From NCBI GenBank assembly GCA_028868535.1, contig JAGWUH010000007.1, positions 1 through 64,000 of the forward strand: DNA of 64,000 nt, given 5' to 3'. Numbering within the stretch: the first letter of the stretch is position 1; the number at the start of each line of letters is the position of its first letter. Both the position numbers and the translations under genes were made by a program. Under the pieces are notes generated by a model that was not told where the DNA came from, searched no databases, and saw only the letters and a program-made list of their open reading frames with translations. The DNA comes from Sphingomonadales bacterium. GTDB taxonomy: Bacteria; Pseudomonadota; Alphaproteobacteria; Sphingomonadales; Sphingomonadaceae. This document shows, piece by piece, positions 23,274 to 33,337 of this stretch.

Positions 23274-25513
23274 GTGGTCGCAACCGATGTCGCGAAGGCC
23301 GCGCCGCACGAGGCGGACGGCTGCGCTGCAATGCAGCAGAGTCCTTGGCGCGGTTTTCGCGCCATGTCCAGCGTGTGTTCCCGCCTGTTCCGCCTTGCGG
23401 AGCAATTTCTCGAGGGTGCGGGGTTCGATCGCGGGCCGTGGCTGGCGGTCGGCTTTGCCGCGGGGGTGGCGGCGTGGTTCGTGCTGGCCAATCGCGCGCA
23501 GTGGCTGGCGCTGCTGGCGGGCTGCCTCGGGCTGGCCGGACTCGCCCTCGCGGGGATGGCGGGGGACGGGCGTTTTCCGCGGGTGCGGCAGGCGCTGGCG
23601 GCGATGGCGCTGGCGATAGCGGCCGGTTGCGGCGTGGTCTGGCTGAAGTCGGCAGCGGTGGGGACCGTGCCGATCGCGGGCTTCGCGGTGGCGGATCTCG
23701 ACGCGCGGGTGCTCACCCGGCAGGACGAGCCGGCCCGGAAACGCATCGTCCTGGTGCTGGCGACGCGCGAGCCGCGCGGGGGGCGGGCGATCAGGGTGCG
23801 GCTGGCCTTGCCGGTGGCGGCGGATCGTCCCGGGCTGGGCGAGGGCGCGGTGATCCGGGTGCGAGCGCGGCTGATGCCGCCGCAGCCGCCGCAATTGCCG
23901 GGCGGCTACGACTTTGCCCGCGCCGCCTGGTTCGAGGGAACGGCGGCGACGGGGTCGGCGCTGGGTCCGGTGGTGGTGATCCATCCCGCCGGCGGGGCGG
24001 ACTGGCTGGCGGCGTGGCGGCATCGGCTGGCGGACCACGTCCGCGCGCGGATCGCGGGATCGGCCGGGGGCATCGCCGCGGCGTTTGCCAGTGGCGACCG
24101 CGGCGGGGTCGCGGCGGGGGACGACCGGGCGATGCGCGATGCCGGGCTGACGCACCTGCTGTCGGTCAGCGGGCTGCACGTCGCGGCGGTGGTCGGGCTG
24201 GCCTATGGCGTGGTGCTGCGGTTGCTGGCGCTGTCGCCGTGGCTGGCGCTGCGGGTGCGGCTGCCGCTGGTGGCCGCGGCGGCGGCGGCGGCGGCGGGGG
24301 TGGGCTATACGCTGCTGACCGGGGCCGAGGTGCCGACGGTGCGATCGTGCCTGGGGGCGCTGCTGGCGATGGCGGCGCTGGCGCTGGGGCGCAGCCCGCT
24401 GTCGATGCGGCTGCTGGCGGTGGCGGCGCTGGCGGTGATGCTGGCCTGGCCGGAGGCGGTGGTGAGCCCGGGGTTCCAGATGAGCTTCGGATCGGTGATC
24501 GCGATCGTCGCAGTGGCGCAATCGGGGGCGGCGCAGGGGTTCCTGTCGCATCGCGGCGAGGGCTGGGCGTGGCGCGGGCTGCGGCACCTGTTCATGATCC
24601 TGCTGACCGGGATGGTGATCGACCTGGCGCTGATGCCGATCGCGCTGTTCCACTTCCATCGCGCCGGGCTGTACGGGTCGCTGGCCAACGTGCTGGCGAT
24701 CCCGCTGACGACGTTCGTGACGATGCCGCTACTGGCGCTGGCGCTGCTGCTCGACGTGGCGGGGTTGGGGGGACCGGTGTGGCGGCTGGTGGACCTGTCG
24801 TTGCGGCTGTTGCTGGGCATCGCCCATGGCGTGTCGGCGCAGCCGGGGGCCCGGGGGCGGTGAGCCTGGTGCCGGCCTTTGCCCCGGCGGGTTTCGGCCT
24901 GTTCGTCGGCGGGATGCTGTGGCTGGCGCTGTGGCATGGCCGGGTGCGACTGTTCGGGCTGGTGCCGGTGCTGGGCGGGGTGGCGGCGCTGGCGCTGGCG
25001 CGGCCGCCGGACCTGCTGGTGACCGGCGACGGGCACAACCTCGGCATCGTCGAGCGGGACCGGTTGGTGATCCTGCGCGAGGGGCGGACCCCGTTCACGC
25101 GCGCAACGATGATGGACCTGGCGGGAATCAGCGGCGAGGCCGTGAACCTGGACGACTGGCCCGGCGCGCGTTGCAACCGTGATGCCTGCCTGCTCGCGCT
25201 GGCGCGGGGCGGGCGGGTCTGGCGGGTGCTGGTGCTGCGGCGCGGCGGTTATGGGCCGCCGCCGGGCGGTATCGGCCCGGCTTGCGCGGCGGCGGACATC
25301 GTCCTTGCGCCGGGCAGGCTGGGGCCGGAATGCCGCCCGGTGTTGACACGGGTTGACAAGGTCCTGAGGTGGAGAACCGGCGGGCTGGCATTCACCCTTT
25401 CGGGCAATGCTTCAGGCCGTACGGTGCGCACTGTCGCGGACGGGGAGGGCGAGCATCCGTGGTGGCGTTTTCCGCACCGGATGCCGCGCCCCGTTCCCGA
25501 CGACGATCAGTGA
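23274..25513 (+). pseudogene. comEC: ComEC/Rec2 DNA-uptake channel, frameshifted
   Basis: ComEC forms the inner-membrane channel for DNA during natural transformation. The first frame (23274-24863) has the competence domain with many helices, including [20 protein letters not shown], and [16 protein letters not shown]. It ends at TGA 24861 directly after a tandem repeat of CCGGGGGC. Removing one copy gives QPGAVSLVPAF and joins it to the second frame, which carries the C-terminal domain (DLLVTGDGHNLGIVE) and ends at 25513; the joined protein would have 743 residues. GTG 23274 is the longest start; ATG 23331 or 23364 is also possible. The truncated form keeps the channel but loses the metallo-lactamase-like domain, which seems already degenerate in this lineage. 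Confidence 0.85.
24843..24858 (+). repeat. 8-bp tandem duplication that breaks comEC
   Basis: Two exact tandem copies of CCGGGGGC (24843-24850 and 24851-24858). One copy restores the comEC frame; two shift it and bring a TGA into phase at 24861. Slippage in replication is the likely origin; an assembly fault in this G-rich stretch is the alternative. Confidence 0.85.
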
Positions 25514-26208
25514 TAGCGGCGCAGCAGGCCGGCGAGCTTGCCCTGGACCTGCACTTCGGCCGGGCGGTAGAACTGCGGATCGTATGCGGCGTTGGCGGGA
25601 TCGAGCCGGACCATGCCATTCTCGCGGCGGAGGTACTTGAGCGTCGCTTCCTCCCCCCGGACCAGCGCGACGACGATTTCCCCGTCGCGGGCGCTGTCGG
25701 TGCGGCGGATCAGCGCATAATCGCCATCGAGGATGCCGGCTTCCACCATCGAATCGCCGGAGACTTCGAGCGCGTAGTGTTCCCCCGCGCCGAGCAGCGC
25801 GGCGGGGACCGGCAGCGTGGCGTGCATTTCCAGCGCCTCGATCGGGGTGCCGGCGGCGATCTTGCCGTGCAGCGGAATCTCGATCACGTCGTTCGCGGGT
25901 GAGGGCGCGGGCCTTGATGCCGCGCGCAGCGAGGCGATCACGTCCGCGGTGCTGGGGGTGGCGGCGGGCCGGGCCGCCGCGGCCGGGGTGACATCCTCCG
26001 GCTGGCGGAGCACTTCGAGCGCGCGGGCGCGGTTGGGCAGGCGCCGGATGAAGCCGCGTTCCTCCAGCGCGGAAATCAGGCGGTGGACGCCCGACTTCGA
26101 CTTGAGATCCAGCGCTTCCTTCATTTCCTCGAACGAGGGGGAAACGCCTGATTCCTCCAGCCGCTGCTGGATGAAGCGGATCAGTTCATGTTGCTTGCGC
26201 GTCAACAT
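25507..26208 (-). CDS. lexA: LexA repressor
   Basis: LexA represses the SOS genes and cleaves itself when RecA is activated by DNA damage. The protein of 233 residues has a winged-helix DNA-binding domain (1-65), an Ala/Pro-rich linker, and the S24 peptidase domain with cleavage site A119-G120 (KIAAGTP), the catalytic serine S153 in SGDSM and lysine K191. The ATG at 26208 gives the family start [10 protein letters not shown]; the longer frame would run through its own operator. An alphaproteobacterial LexA box lies upstream, so it is autoregulated. Its end overlaps the end of convergent comEC by seven bases. Confidence 0.96.
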   Translation of the reverse strand: MLTRKQHELIRFIQQRLEESGVSPSFEEMKEALDLKSKSGVHRLISALEERGFIRRLPNRARALEVLRQPEDVTPAAAARPAATPSTADVIASLRAASRPAPSPANDVIEIPLHGKIAAGTPIEALEMHATLPVPAALLGAGEHYALEVSGDSMVEAGILDGDYALIRRTDSARDGEIVVALVRGEEATLKYLRRENGMVRLDPANAAYDPQFYRPAEVQVQGKLAGLLRRYH

Positions 26209-26243
26209 CGTGCGTTGCTCCCATGGTTCACGCGACGTTTCTC

Positions 26244-26258
26244 GAACGAATGCGGAAC
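26244..26258. promoter_or_regulatory. LexA box (GAAC-N7-GAAC)
   Basis: GAAC, GAATGCG, GAAC: a perfect match to the direct-repeat LexA operator of alphaproteobacteria. It lies 36-50 bases before the lexA start codon, where it can block the lexA promoter. It is 25 bases beyond the end of moeA, which is transcribed away from it. Confidence 0.88.
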
Positions 26259-26282
26259 ATCTAAGCAACGGAATCCTTCAAG

Positions 26283-27485
26283 TCAAGCGAATCCGAGCGG
26301 ATGGATCGTCACTTCGTCCCCGGCGGCGCGCGGCGGGGCGTGGGCGGGAATATCGATCAGCGCGTTGCTGGCCGCCAGCGAGCCGAGCGCGCCGCTGTCC
26401 TGCTGCACCGCCGGGTCCACCGTCATGCCGTCCCAGGCGGCGCGCTGGAATTCCTGGCGGGCGCCGCCGGGCCGCAGCGGACCGGCCAGGCGCGCGCGGG
26501 CGGTGAACGGCAAGGGCCGCGCGGCGCCGAGCATCGTCCGCAGCAGCGGCAGCAGGAACAGGTGGGCGGTGACCAGGCTGGACGCCGGGTTGCCGGGAAG
26601 GCCGACGACGAGCTGCCGCCCCTTGCGCGCGATCAGCAGCGGCTTGCCGGGCTTGATCGCGACGCGCCAGAAATCGATCTGCGCGCCCCATGCCTCCAGC
26701 GCCGGGCGCACCAGGTCGTGATCGCCGACCGAGGCGCCGCCGCTGGTGACGATGACATCGGCGTCGCGCGCGCGCTCGAGCGCGGCGGCGATCGCGTCCA
26801 TGCGGTCGGCCACCGGGCCGAGCCGGTCGATCCGGGCCGGGACCGCGCCGGCCACCATCGCCGCCAGCATCGCGCCGTTGCTGGCGGGGATGCGGTGGGC
26901 GGGGCAGGGATCGCCAGCCGGGGCGAGCTCGTCGCCGCTGTCGAGGATGGCGACCTGGACCGGGTGACGGACCGGCACGTGGCTGTGGCCGCCGGCGATG
27001 GCGAGGGCGAGCTGCGCCGGCCCCAGGCGGGTGCCCGCGGCGAGCAGGAGGTCGCCATCGGCGAAGTCCATGCCGCAGCGGCGGATGTGCCGGTGCGCGG
27101 GCACGGGGGGCGTCCCGGTCAGCACCAGCCGGTCCCCGTCGCGGGCGAGGTCTTCCTGCAGCACCACCGCGCCAGCGCCGTCGGGCAGCAGCGCGCCGGT
27201 GGAGATGCGCACCGCCTCGCCGCGCGTCACCGTGCCCCGGTGCGGATGGCCGGCGGCGCTCTCCCCGCTGACGTGCCAGGGGCCGGCGAGATCGTCCGCC
27301 AGCACCGCGTAGCCATCCATCGCCGAAAGATCGGCGGCGGGCTGGGTGCGCCGGGCGTACAGCGGTTCGGCCAGGTAAAGCCCGGCGGCGTCGTCGACGC
27401 CGACCCGCTCGATCGCGAGCGGCGTCGCCAGCGCCAGCAGGCGGGCCTGCGCGTCCGGCAGCGGCAGCGGGGGCGGGGCACTCAT
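26283..27485 (-). CDS. moeA: Molybdopterin molybdenumtransferase
   Basis: MoeA inserts molybdate into adenylylated molybdopterin in the last step of molybdenum cofactor synthesis. The protein of 400 residues has the family motifs SAMDGYAV near residue 54, [16 protein letters not shown], the MPT-binding stretch [12 protein letters not shown] and GLPGNPASS. The ATG at 27485 overlaps the moaC stop by four bases, so moaC and moeA are translationally coupled. The long frame before it is not protein-like. It points towards lexA, which has its own operator. Confidence 0.95.
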   Translation of the reverse strand: MSAPPPLPLPDAQARLLALATPLAIERVGVDDAAGLYLAEPLYARRTQPAADLSAMDGYAVLADDLAGPWHVSGESAAGHPHRGTVTRGEAVRISTGALLPDGAGAVVLQEDLARDGDRLVLTGTPPVPAHRHIRRCGMDFADGDLLLAAGTRLGPAQLALAIAGGHSHVPVRHPVQVAILDSGDELAPAGDPCPAHRIPASNGAMLAAMVAGAVPARIDRLGPVADRMDAIAAALERARDADVIVTSGGASVGDHDLVRPALEAWGAQIDFWRVAIKPGKPLLIARKGRQLVVGLPGNPASSLVTAHLFLLPLLRTMLGAARPLPFTARARLAGPLRPGGARQEFQRAAWDGMTVDPAVQQDSGALGSLAASNALIDIPAHAPPRAAGDEVTIHPLGFA

Positions 27486-27967
27486 CGCGCCGGGACGTCC
27501 GGGGCGTGCCAGTCGCCCGACTTGCCGCCGCGCTTGGCGAGCAGGCGGACGCCGTCGATCACCATCGCCTTGTCGATCGCCTTGGCCATGTCGTAGATTG
27601 TCAGGAGTGCGATTGAAGTGGCTGTCATCGCTTCTATTTCTACGCCAGTCTTCGCGGTCAGCGAGGCGGTGGCGGTGGCGCGGACACCGTCCTCTTCGAA
27701 GGCGAATTCGATGGAGACGGCGTCGAGGCCGAGCGGGTGGCACAGCGGGATCAGCTCTGCCGTGCGCTTGGCGGCCATGATCCCGGCGATGCGCGCGGTG
27801 GCGAGGACATCGCCCTTGGGCACATCGCCATCGCGGATCGCGGCGAGCGCGGCGACGCCCATGCGGATGCGGCCGGAGGCGATGGCGACGCGCGCGGTCG
27901 GCGGCTTGGCGCCGACATCGACCATGCGGGCCTGGCCGGCTTCATCGAGGTGGGTGAGTTCGGACAT
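27482..27967 (-). CDS. moaC: Cyclic pyranopterin monophosphate synthase
   Basis: MoaC makes cyclic pyranopterin monophosphate, the first stable intermediate of molybdenum cofactor synthesis. The 161 residues include [12 protein letters not shown] with the active-site His, and [20 protein letters not shown]; the C-terminus contains RGGKSGDW. The start at 27967 gives [19 protein letters not shown], as usual; upstream codons run into the terminator hairpin. It is followed by moeA with a four-base overlap. Confidence 0.96.
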   Translation of the reverse strand: MSELTHLDEAGQARMVDVGAKPPTARVAIASGRIRMGVAALAAIRDGDVPKGDVLATARIAGIMAAKRTAELIPLCHPLGLDAVSIEFAFEEDGVRATATASLTAKTGVEIEAMTATSIALLTIYDMAKAIDKAMVIDGVRLLAKRGGKSGDWHAPDVPAR

Positions 27968-27998
27968 GGGCAAGCCATGCCAGAGGATCGGGAACGGG

Positions 27999-28041
27999 GA
28001 AAGAGCGGCGCGGCGCCGTTGCCGGACGCCGCGCCGCGTTT
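27999..28041 (-). terminator. Terminator after the Rieske/small-protein pair
   Basis: An 11-bp G/C stem (28005-28015 with 28027-28037) with an 11-base loop, followed on the minus strand by TCTTT. It lies just after the stop of the 114-residue gene and before moaC, and would separate the oxygenase pair from the molybdenum cofactor genes. Confidence 0.7.
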
Positions 28042-28055
28042 CCCCGACGGTCAGG

Positions 28056-28400
28056 TCAGTTCCATTGGTCCGCCGAGGAGCGGTTGAACGGCATTTCCAG
28101 CCGGAAGCGGGCGTGGCGGGGTTCGGCATCGCCGAGCATCTCGACCGCGTGGGTGACGTGGGCGAAGCTGAGCAGCAGGTCGAGCAGCCGCTCCTCCCTG
28201 TCGTCGAGCTGGTCGAGCGGCTTGGCGTCGAGTTCCTCCAGCGCGCGCGGCAGGATCGGCTTGACCGCCTCGAAGAAGGCGACGCGCTCCTCCGGGCTGG
28301 CCTCGCCGCGGCGGCGGCAGCGGTTGGCGGTGCCCTTGATCGCCCAGCGATCGACGAAGTATTCGAGCGCCTCGTAGCCGGCGGGGAGTTGCTGCTTCAT
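28056..28400 (-). CDS. Small protein coupled to the Rieske oxygenase
   Basis: A soluble, charged protein of 114 residues that I do not recognise. It begins [20 protein letters not shown] and is mostly helical. One part, [20 protein letters not shown], is strongly charged. There is no signal peptide and no cysteine cluster, apart from a single Cys (C28), so it is not a ferredoxin. Its ATG overlaps the oxygenase stop (ATGA), which points to translational coupling and a shared role, for example as an accessory subunit. It is not similar to the usual ring-hydroxylase beta subunit, which is larger. Confidence 0.75.
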   Translation of the reverse strand: MKQQLPAGYEALEYFVDRWAIKGTANRCRRRGEASPEERVAFFEAVKPILPRALEELDAKPLDQLDDREERLLDLLLSFAHVTHAVEMLGDAEPRHARFRLEMPFNRSSADQWN

Positions 28401-29599
28401 TTCACGTCTCCCGATGCAGCGATTTCGGTCTTGTAGGCTTCCACCCGCGCGACCACGTTCTGGTAGAGATGGCGGCACAGGCCTTCCATGTTCATGAAGT
28501 GGATATGCTTGAGCGCGCCCGAAAGCAGGCCCTTCTGCGCGCGGTTGATGATGTTGACGTCCTCCACGTGGATGTCGTGGATCGCGCAGATCGCGTATTC
28601 GCGGGCGTAGCGCTCCGAGGCGCTGCGGTCCTGCCCGCACCAGTAGACGCGGATGACGCCGCGCGATTTCGTCGGCCCCAGCGGATAGACCTTGTGGCTG
28701 AAGTGCTGGATCGGGGTGCCGATGCAGAAGAAGCTGGGGAACAGCGCGAAGTACATGCGGTCCTCGGGGCCGCCGATCAGGCCCTGTTCCATCGCCAGCC
28801 TGACGTTCAGGCCCATGTTCCAGCCCTGCATCGGCTTGATCAGCGGTTCCGGGTTCGACCAGATCTGCTGGGTGCGGTGCGGGCCGTTGAAGCCGTAGCT
28901 GTCCGGATAGCCGTAGAGGTTGTCCTTGTGGACGGTGGCGACGCCGGTGAGGCCGTGGACGTGGCGCAGGTGGTAGTTTTCCTGGAAGTTGTCGTAGGTG
29001 ATCTTCCAGTTGGCATCGATCTCATAGGTGTATTCGGCGAACGTCGTGGCGTGGGCGACGGGCATCGTCTCCATGCGATCGGCGTATGCGCCGAGGTATT
29101 CGCGCAGGCTCTGCCGGGGGTTCGGATCGAGGTTGATGAAGATCAGCCCGGCCACGACGTCGACCGCGATCCCGGGAATCCTGCACTGGTCCTTGGTCAG
29201 CGCGAAGCGATCGAAATCGGGGGCGGCGACGAGGCGGCCGTCATCGCCGAAGTTCCAGAAGTGGTAGGGGCAGAGGAAGTTCGCGCCCTTGCCCGATTCC
29301 TCCTCGACCAGCTGGGTGCCGCGGTGGGTGCAGGCGTTGTAGAAGGCGCGGACCCGGTCGTCCTTGCCGCGCACGATCAGGATCGAGGCGTTGGCGAACT
29401 CCAGCTCGCGGCGGATCCACGAGCCCGGCTGCGGCAGCTCGCACATGTGGCCGACCTCGAGCCACTCACGCAGGAAGATCGCCTTGCGTTCGAGCTCGTA
29501 CCATTCCGGATCGTAGTAGACGTGCGCCGGGATCGGGTCGGTGCCCAGCCAGGCGACCTGGTCGTCGGGCGAGGTGAAGACTCGGGTCTGTTCGTTCAT
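28397..29599 (-). CDS. Rieske non-heme iron oxygenase, alpha subunit
   Basis: A ring-hydroxylating-oxygenase alpha subunit of 400 residues. The Rieske [2Fe-2S] ligands are C90, H92, C110 and H113 (CTHRG and CPYHFWNF). The catalytic iron site is given by H210 and H215 in ENYHLRHVH and an Asp in the later HVEDVNIINRAQ stretch. The substrate is unknown. No ferredoxin or reductase gene is adjacent, so electrons must come from elsewhere. It is followed by the coupled 114-residue gene and a terminator, and starts 133 bases after trpC. Confidence 0.9.
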   Translation of the reverse strand: MNEQTRVFTSPDDQVAWLGTDPIPAHVYYDPEWYELERKAIFLREWLEVGHMCELPQPGSWIRRELEFANASILIVRGKDDRVRAFYNACTHRGTQLVEEESGKGANFLCPYHFWNFGDDGRLVAAPDFDRFALTKDQCRIPGIAVDVVAGLIFINLDPNPRQSLREYLGAYADRMETMPVAHATTFAEYTYEIDANWKITYDNFQENYHLRHVHGLTGVATVHKDNLYGYPDSYGFNGPHRTQQIWSNPEPLIKPMQGWNMGLNVRLAMEQGLIGGPEDRMYFALFPSFFCIGTPIQHFSHKVYPLGPTKSRGVIRVYWCGQDRSASERYAREYAICAIHDIHVEDVNIINRAQKGLLSGALKHIHFMNMEGLCRHLYQNVVARVEAYKTEIAASGDVK

Positions 29600-29732
29600 G
29601 CGGCAAATCCTCTCCCAAGGGACACGGGCGCGGAAAGTTGGACAGCGACCCGAGTCACGTCCACTTTTTACGACAGTGTGTCGGAAGAATCGTTGATCGC
29701 CGTCAACACCCGCGTCCGCGGCGGGCCCGACG

Positions 29733-30524
29733 TCAGCCCTGCAGCAGCGCGCGGGTGGCGGCGGCGACGTCGGCCTGGCGCATCAGGCTTTCGCCGACGA
29801 GGAAGGTGCGCGCGCCGCAGCGTTCCAGCCGCAGCAGGTCGGCGTGGTGGTTGATGCCGCTTTCGCTGACCAGCAGCGTGCCGGCGGGGGCGAGCGGGGC
29901 GAGGCGCTCGGTGTTGGCGAGATCGGTGACGAAGCGCTTGAGATCGCGGTTGTTGACGCCGATCAGGCGGGACTGGAGGCGGGCGGCGCGTTCCATCTCG
30001 GCCTCGTCGTGGACCTCGACCAGCACGTCCATGCCGCGTTCGAGCGCGGCGGCCTCGATCTCGGCCATCAGGGCGTCGTCGAGCGCGGCGACGATGATCA
30101 GGATCGCGTCGGCGCCGATCGCGCGGGCTTCGGCGACCTGCCAGGGATCGACCATGAAGTCCTTGCGCAGCACTGGCAGGGTGCAGGCGGCGCGGGCCTG
30201 GACGAGGTAGTCCTCGTGGCCCTGAAAATAGGGCGCGTCGGTCAGCACCGAGAGGCAGGCGGCGCCGCCGGCCTCGTAGGCGCGGGCGTGGGATGGCGGG
30301 TCAAAATCGGCGCGGATCAGACCTTTGGAAGGCGAAGCTTTCTTGATTTCTGCGATCAGGGCATGGCCGCCGGCGGCAATCCGGGCCTCCAGCGCCCGGC
30401 GGAAGCCACGCGGCGCGGTCTGCGCGGCGGCGCGGGCGTCGAGGGCGGCGAGCGTGGCGGCGGCCTTGCGGGCGGCGACTTCGCCGCGCTTGGTCTGGCA
30501 GATTTCGGTGAGCTTGTCGGTCAT
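29733..30524 (-). CDS. trpC: Indole-3-glycerol phosphate synthase
   Basis: TrpC closes the indole ring in tryptophan synthesis. The 263 residues show the family marks [11 protein letters not shown] (catalytic Lys), [32 protein letters not shown] and VSESGI. The ATG at 30524 ([16 protein letters not shown]) matches the usual start; twelve codons upstream also read through but look unlike the family. trpD is not next to it; instead a dehydrogenase gene precedes it by 45 bases. Confidence 0.95.
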   Translation of the reverse strand: MTDKLTEICQTKRGEVAARKAAATLAALDARAAAQTAPRGFRRALEARIAAGGHALIAEIKKASPSKGLIRADFDPPSHARAYEAGGAACLSVLTDAPYFQGHEDYLVQARAACTLPVLRKDFMVDPWQVAEARAIGADAILIIVAALDDALMAEIEAAALERGMDVLVEVHDEAEMERAARLQSRLIGVNNRDLKRFVTDLANTERLAPLAPAGTLLVSESGINHHADLLRLERCGARTFLVGESLMRQADVAAATRALLQG

Positions 30525-30569
30525 GGCGCAGGCCAGTAGCGGGGGTTTTCCGCCCGACAAAGCGCGAAT

Positions 30570-31508
30570 TTACGCCGACAGCGGGCGATAGGCCCTGGGG
30601 CTCCACTGGCGGGGATCGGACTCGTCGTGTCGCGAGATGCCGGGGGCGGCGCCGGCCATGACCTCGTCCCAGTGCGCGGCGAGGGTTTCGACCGTCATTG
30701 CCGGATCGGTGAAGCCGGGGGTGCGCGCGAGGTAGAAGCGATCGACGCGGCCGCCGATCGATTCGATGCATTCGCCGGTCACCGGGCACTGCTCGTGCGC
30801 GAGCACGGCGATGGTCGGCGAGACCAGCTCGGGCGCGAGGACGCCATCGGCGGCGGCGGCGATGAACGAGGAATCCGGTCCCTGCGCGGCGTGGACCATG
30901 CGGGTCAGCGCGCCGGGCGTCACGACGTTGGCGCGGATGCCGTGCGCGACGCCTTCCGAGGCGAGCGCGCGGGTGAACGAGAACACCCCGCCCTTGGCCG
31001 CGGCATAGGCGGTCTGCCAGGCGAGGCCGGTCATCGAGCCGGAGGCGATGTTGACGATGCGCCCGTAGCCTTGCGCCTTCAGGTGCGGCCAGGCGGCGCG
31101 GCAGACCTGCACCGTGCCCATCAGGTTGACTTCGATGGTGTGGCGGAAATCGGCCGGGGTCATGTCGTCGAACGAGACGACGCGGCAGACGCCGGCGTTG
31201 TTGACGACGATGTCGACGCGGCCGAAGGCATCGATCGCGGCCTGGACGATCGCGGCGGCGCCCGCCTCGTCGGCCACCGAATGGGTATCCGCCACCGCCG
31301 ACCCGTCGGCGGCGCGGATCTCGTCGACCACCGCCTGCGCCGAGCCGATGCCGGGATAGCCGAGCGCCGCCGGGAGTTCGCCGATGTCGTTGACGACGAC
31401 GTGGGCGCCGCGGGCCGCCAGCAGCAGCGCGTGGGCGCGGCCGAGGCTGGGGTTGCCGCCGGCGCCGGTGACGATCGCGACGCGGCCGTCGAAACGCAGT
31501 TGGTCCAT
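30570..31508 (-). CDS. SDR-family dehydrogenase, hydroxyacyl-CoA type
   Basis: A short-chain dehydrogenase of 312 residues. It has the NAD(P) motif TGAGGNPSLGRAHALLLAAR, VVVND, the strand VNNAG, the catalytic Ser in NIASGSMTG and the Y-x3-K pair in AYAAAKGG. The N-terminal stretch resembles the (3R)-hydroxyacyl-CoA dehydrogenase part of peroxisomal multifunctional enzyme type 2, so a beta-oxidation role is possible, but the substrate cannot be read. It has about 50 residues more than a classical SDR, at the C-terminus. It may be transcribed with trpC, 45 bases downstream. Confidence 0.85.
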   Translation of the reverse strand: MDQLRFDGRVAIVTGAGGNPSLGRAHALLLAARGAHVVVNDIGELPAALGYPGIGSAQAVVDEIRAADGSAVADTHSVADEAGAAAIVQAAIDAFGRVDIVVNNAGVCRVVSFDDMTPADFRHTIEVNLMGTVQVCRAAWPHLKAQGYGRIVNIASGSMTGLAWQTAYAAAKGGVFSFTRALASEGVAHGIRANVVTPGALTRMVHAAQGPDSSFIAAAADGVLAPELVSPTIAVLAHEQCPVTGECIESIGGRVDRFYLARTPGFTDPAMTVETLAAHWDEVMAGAAPGISRHDESDPRQWSPRAYRPLSA

Positions 31509-31615
31509 GCTGTTCGCTCTCCCGTGCGGCCGGGCGGGGGGCCGGCACCGCGGGCTGTAGCGCGGATCGGGGGGCTTGTCGCCGGATTCGGCCCGGCGGC
31601 CGGGATGCCGGCGCC

Positions 31616-33253
31616 CTAGAACTGGAAGCCGAGGCTGGCGCGGTAGCGCGGGCTCCTGTCGCCGCTGGCGTAGCGGGGCTGGTTGACGGGCAGCGCCGCC
31701 TCCATGCCGATCCGGAAATGCTCGGTCAGGGTCAACCGCGCGCCCGCCCCCGCCGAAGCCAGCGTGCCGGTGCCGAGGTCGTTCTCGACGTTGCCGACCG
31801 AGCCGGCGTCGGCGAAGCCGTAAAGCTGGGCGAAGCGGAGCAGGCCGAAATTACGGTCGCGCAGGGTGTAGCGCAGCTCGGCCATGGCCAGCAGGCCGTT
31901 GTCGCCGGTGCGTTCGCCGAAGTCGTAGGCGCGGCCGAACATCGGTCCGCCCAGCGAGATCTGCGCGGTGACCGGCAGCGGCGCGGTCGCGACCTGGCCG
32001 TTCAGCGCCACCCAGGCGGACAGCGGGCCGGACAGCTTGCCCTGCCAGTCGAGCCAGGCGCTGGCGAACGTCGCGCCGGCGCCGGCCCCCGGGCGCGTGG
32101 CGAGCGGATCGCCGGCGCGGGTCGCGTCGAGGGCGTCGAGCAGGTGCGAGACGCCGATGCCGCCGCGCAGGCGCCCGCCGGCGAGCACGACATTGCCGTT
32201 GAGGCCGAGGTTGGCGATCAGCGCCTTGTCGTGGCGGCCCAGCACGCCGGCCTGCCAGCGATCGAGCGTGACCATGCGCAGGCCGCCGCTGAGCCACAGG
32301 CTGTGCGCGAAGCCGCGCACCAGCGGCCGGCTGAGCTCGACGCCGAAGGCCGCGTAATCGCCCGAGAGCGCGTAAGGGGCGAGCGATGCGCCGGGGTTGG
32401 AGTGGCTGTAGACGCCGGTGAATTCGACGCGGGTGCCGAGGTTGTCGAGATCGTAGGCGAGGCGGACGCTGACCGCGGCGAGCTCGTCCGGCTGGGCGGC
32501 GGCGACGGCTTCGACCGTGCCGGACAGGCGATCATTGCCGAGCAGGCCGTTGAAATCGTAGGCCAGGCGGGCGCGCACCGGGCCGACGGCGCTGTTTCCC
32601 CAGTTGTCCAGGCCGCCGCGCACGGTGCCGTGCTTGTGGCGGACGCGGGCGGAGAGCACGGTCTCGCCGTCCTGCTGGGTTATCGCCAGGCGGTCGACCG
32701 TCATGCCTGGCAGGTCGCGGGCGAGGGTGAGCTGGCGCTGGAGCGCGGAGCGGGTCAGCGGCGCGCCGATCAACTGTTCGAGCCGGGCGCGGACCGCGGG
32801 GGCGTCGTCGCCGCTCAGTTCGATCCGGTCGATCCGGCCGAGCGTCAGGCGCAGGTCGAGAACGCCGCTGGCCAGGCGTTGCGCCGGAATGACGCCGTGC
32901 GCGAGGATGTAGCCGCGGCCACGGGCGACGCCGGACACGGCGCTGAGCAGGTCCTGCAGGTCCTCGCCCGAGAGCGTGCGGCCGACGAAGGGGGCGGCGG
33001 CGCCGATGAAGTCGGCGGCGGCGAAGCGGCCGGCAGCGTCGGGCAGGGAAATGCGCACGGCGCCGACCAGCGGCGCCGGTGCTGCGGCGGGTGCCGGTGC
33101 CGCGACGGGAGCACGCGGCGCGGGGGCGGCAATGGCGACGTGCAGGGCGGCCGACGGGGTCTGCGGCGTCGCGGCATGGCCGATCGACCCGGCGAGCATG
33201 CCCGCCAGGGCCATGATCTTGGCGAATCCACGCAAGGTCCGGGTCCACTGCAT
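31616..33253 (-). CDS. Two-partner secretion pore, ShlB/FhaC/HecB type
   Basis: An outer-membrane protein of 545 residues. It starts with a signal peptide (to about SIGHAA at residue 28) and an Ala/Pro-rich linker, then a POTRA region (about 60-190; LSAVSGVARGRGYILAHGVI), then a beta barrel ending in a terminal phenylalanine (YRASLGFQF). In known systems such TpsB proteins export a large adhesin or haemolysin (TpsA). No TpsA gene with a haemagglutinin-type secretion domain lies beside it. The divergent neighbour is the FecR/repeat-tail gene. The ATG at 33253 (MQWTRTLRGFAK) gives the best signal peptide; an earlier start at 33286 is possible. Confidence 0.85.
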   Translation of the reverse strand: MQWTRTLRGFAKIMALAGMLAGSIGHAATPQTPSAALHVAIAAPAPRAPVAAPAPAAAPAPLVGAVRISLPDAAGRFAAADFIGAAAPFVGRTLSGEDLQDLLSAVSGVARGRGYILAHGVIPAQRLASGVLDLRLTLGRIDRIELSGDDAPAVRARLEQLIGAPLTRSALQRQLTLARDLPGMTVDRLAITQQDGETVLSARVRHKHGTVRGGLDNWGNSAVGPVRARLAYDFNGLLGNDRLSGTVEAVAAAQPDELAAVSVRLAYDLDNLGTRVEFTGVYSHSNPGASLAPYALSGDYAAFGVELSRPLVRGFAHSLWLSGGLRMVTLDRWQAGVLGRHDKALIANLGLNGNVVLAGGRLRGGIGVSHLLDALDATRAGDPLATRPGAGAGATFASAWLDWQGKLSGPLSAWVALNGQVATAPLPVTAQISLGGPMFGRAYDFGERTGDNGLLAMAELRYTLRDRNFGLLRFAQLYGFADAGSVGNVENDLGTGTLASAGAGARLTLTEHFRIGMEAALPVNQPRYASGDRSPRYRASLGFQF

Positions 33254-33337
33254 TGACGCCGATTCATAATAAATGCGTCTCAACATCTCGTTTACGACGA
33301 ACGGGTATTGTGCCGGCACAGTTGGGAAGGCCCGATC

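Noticed and set aside
23232..24659. Upstream extension of gltX to 965 codons
   Set aside because: It lies antisense to comEC and has low-complexity Arg/His/Gln composition; the 489-residue form has the family length.
26209..26268. LexA start 20 codons upstream
   Set aside because: That start would place the LexA box inside the coding region; [10 protein letters not shown] is the family N-terminus.
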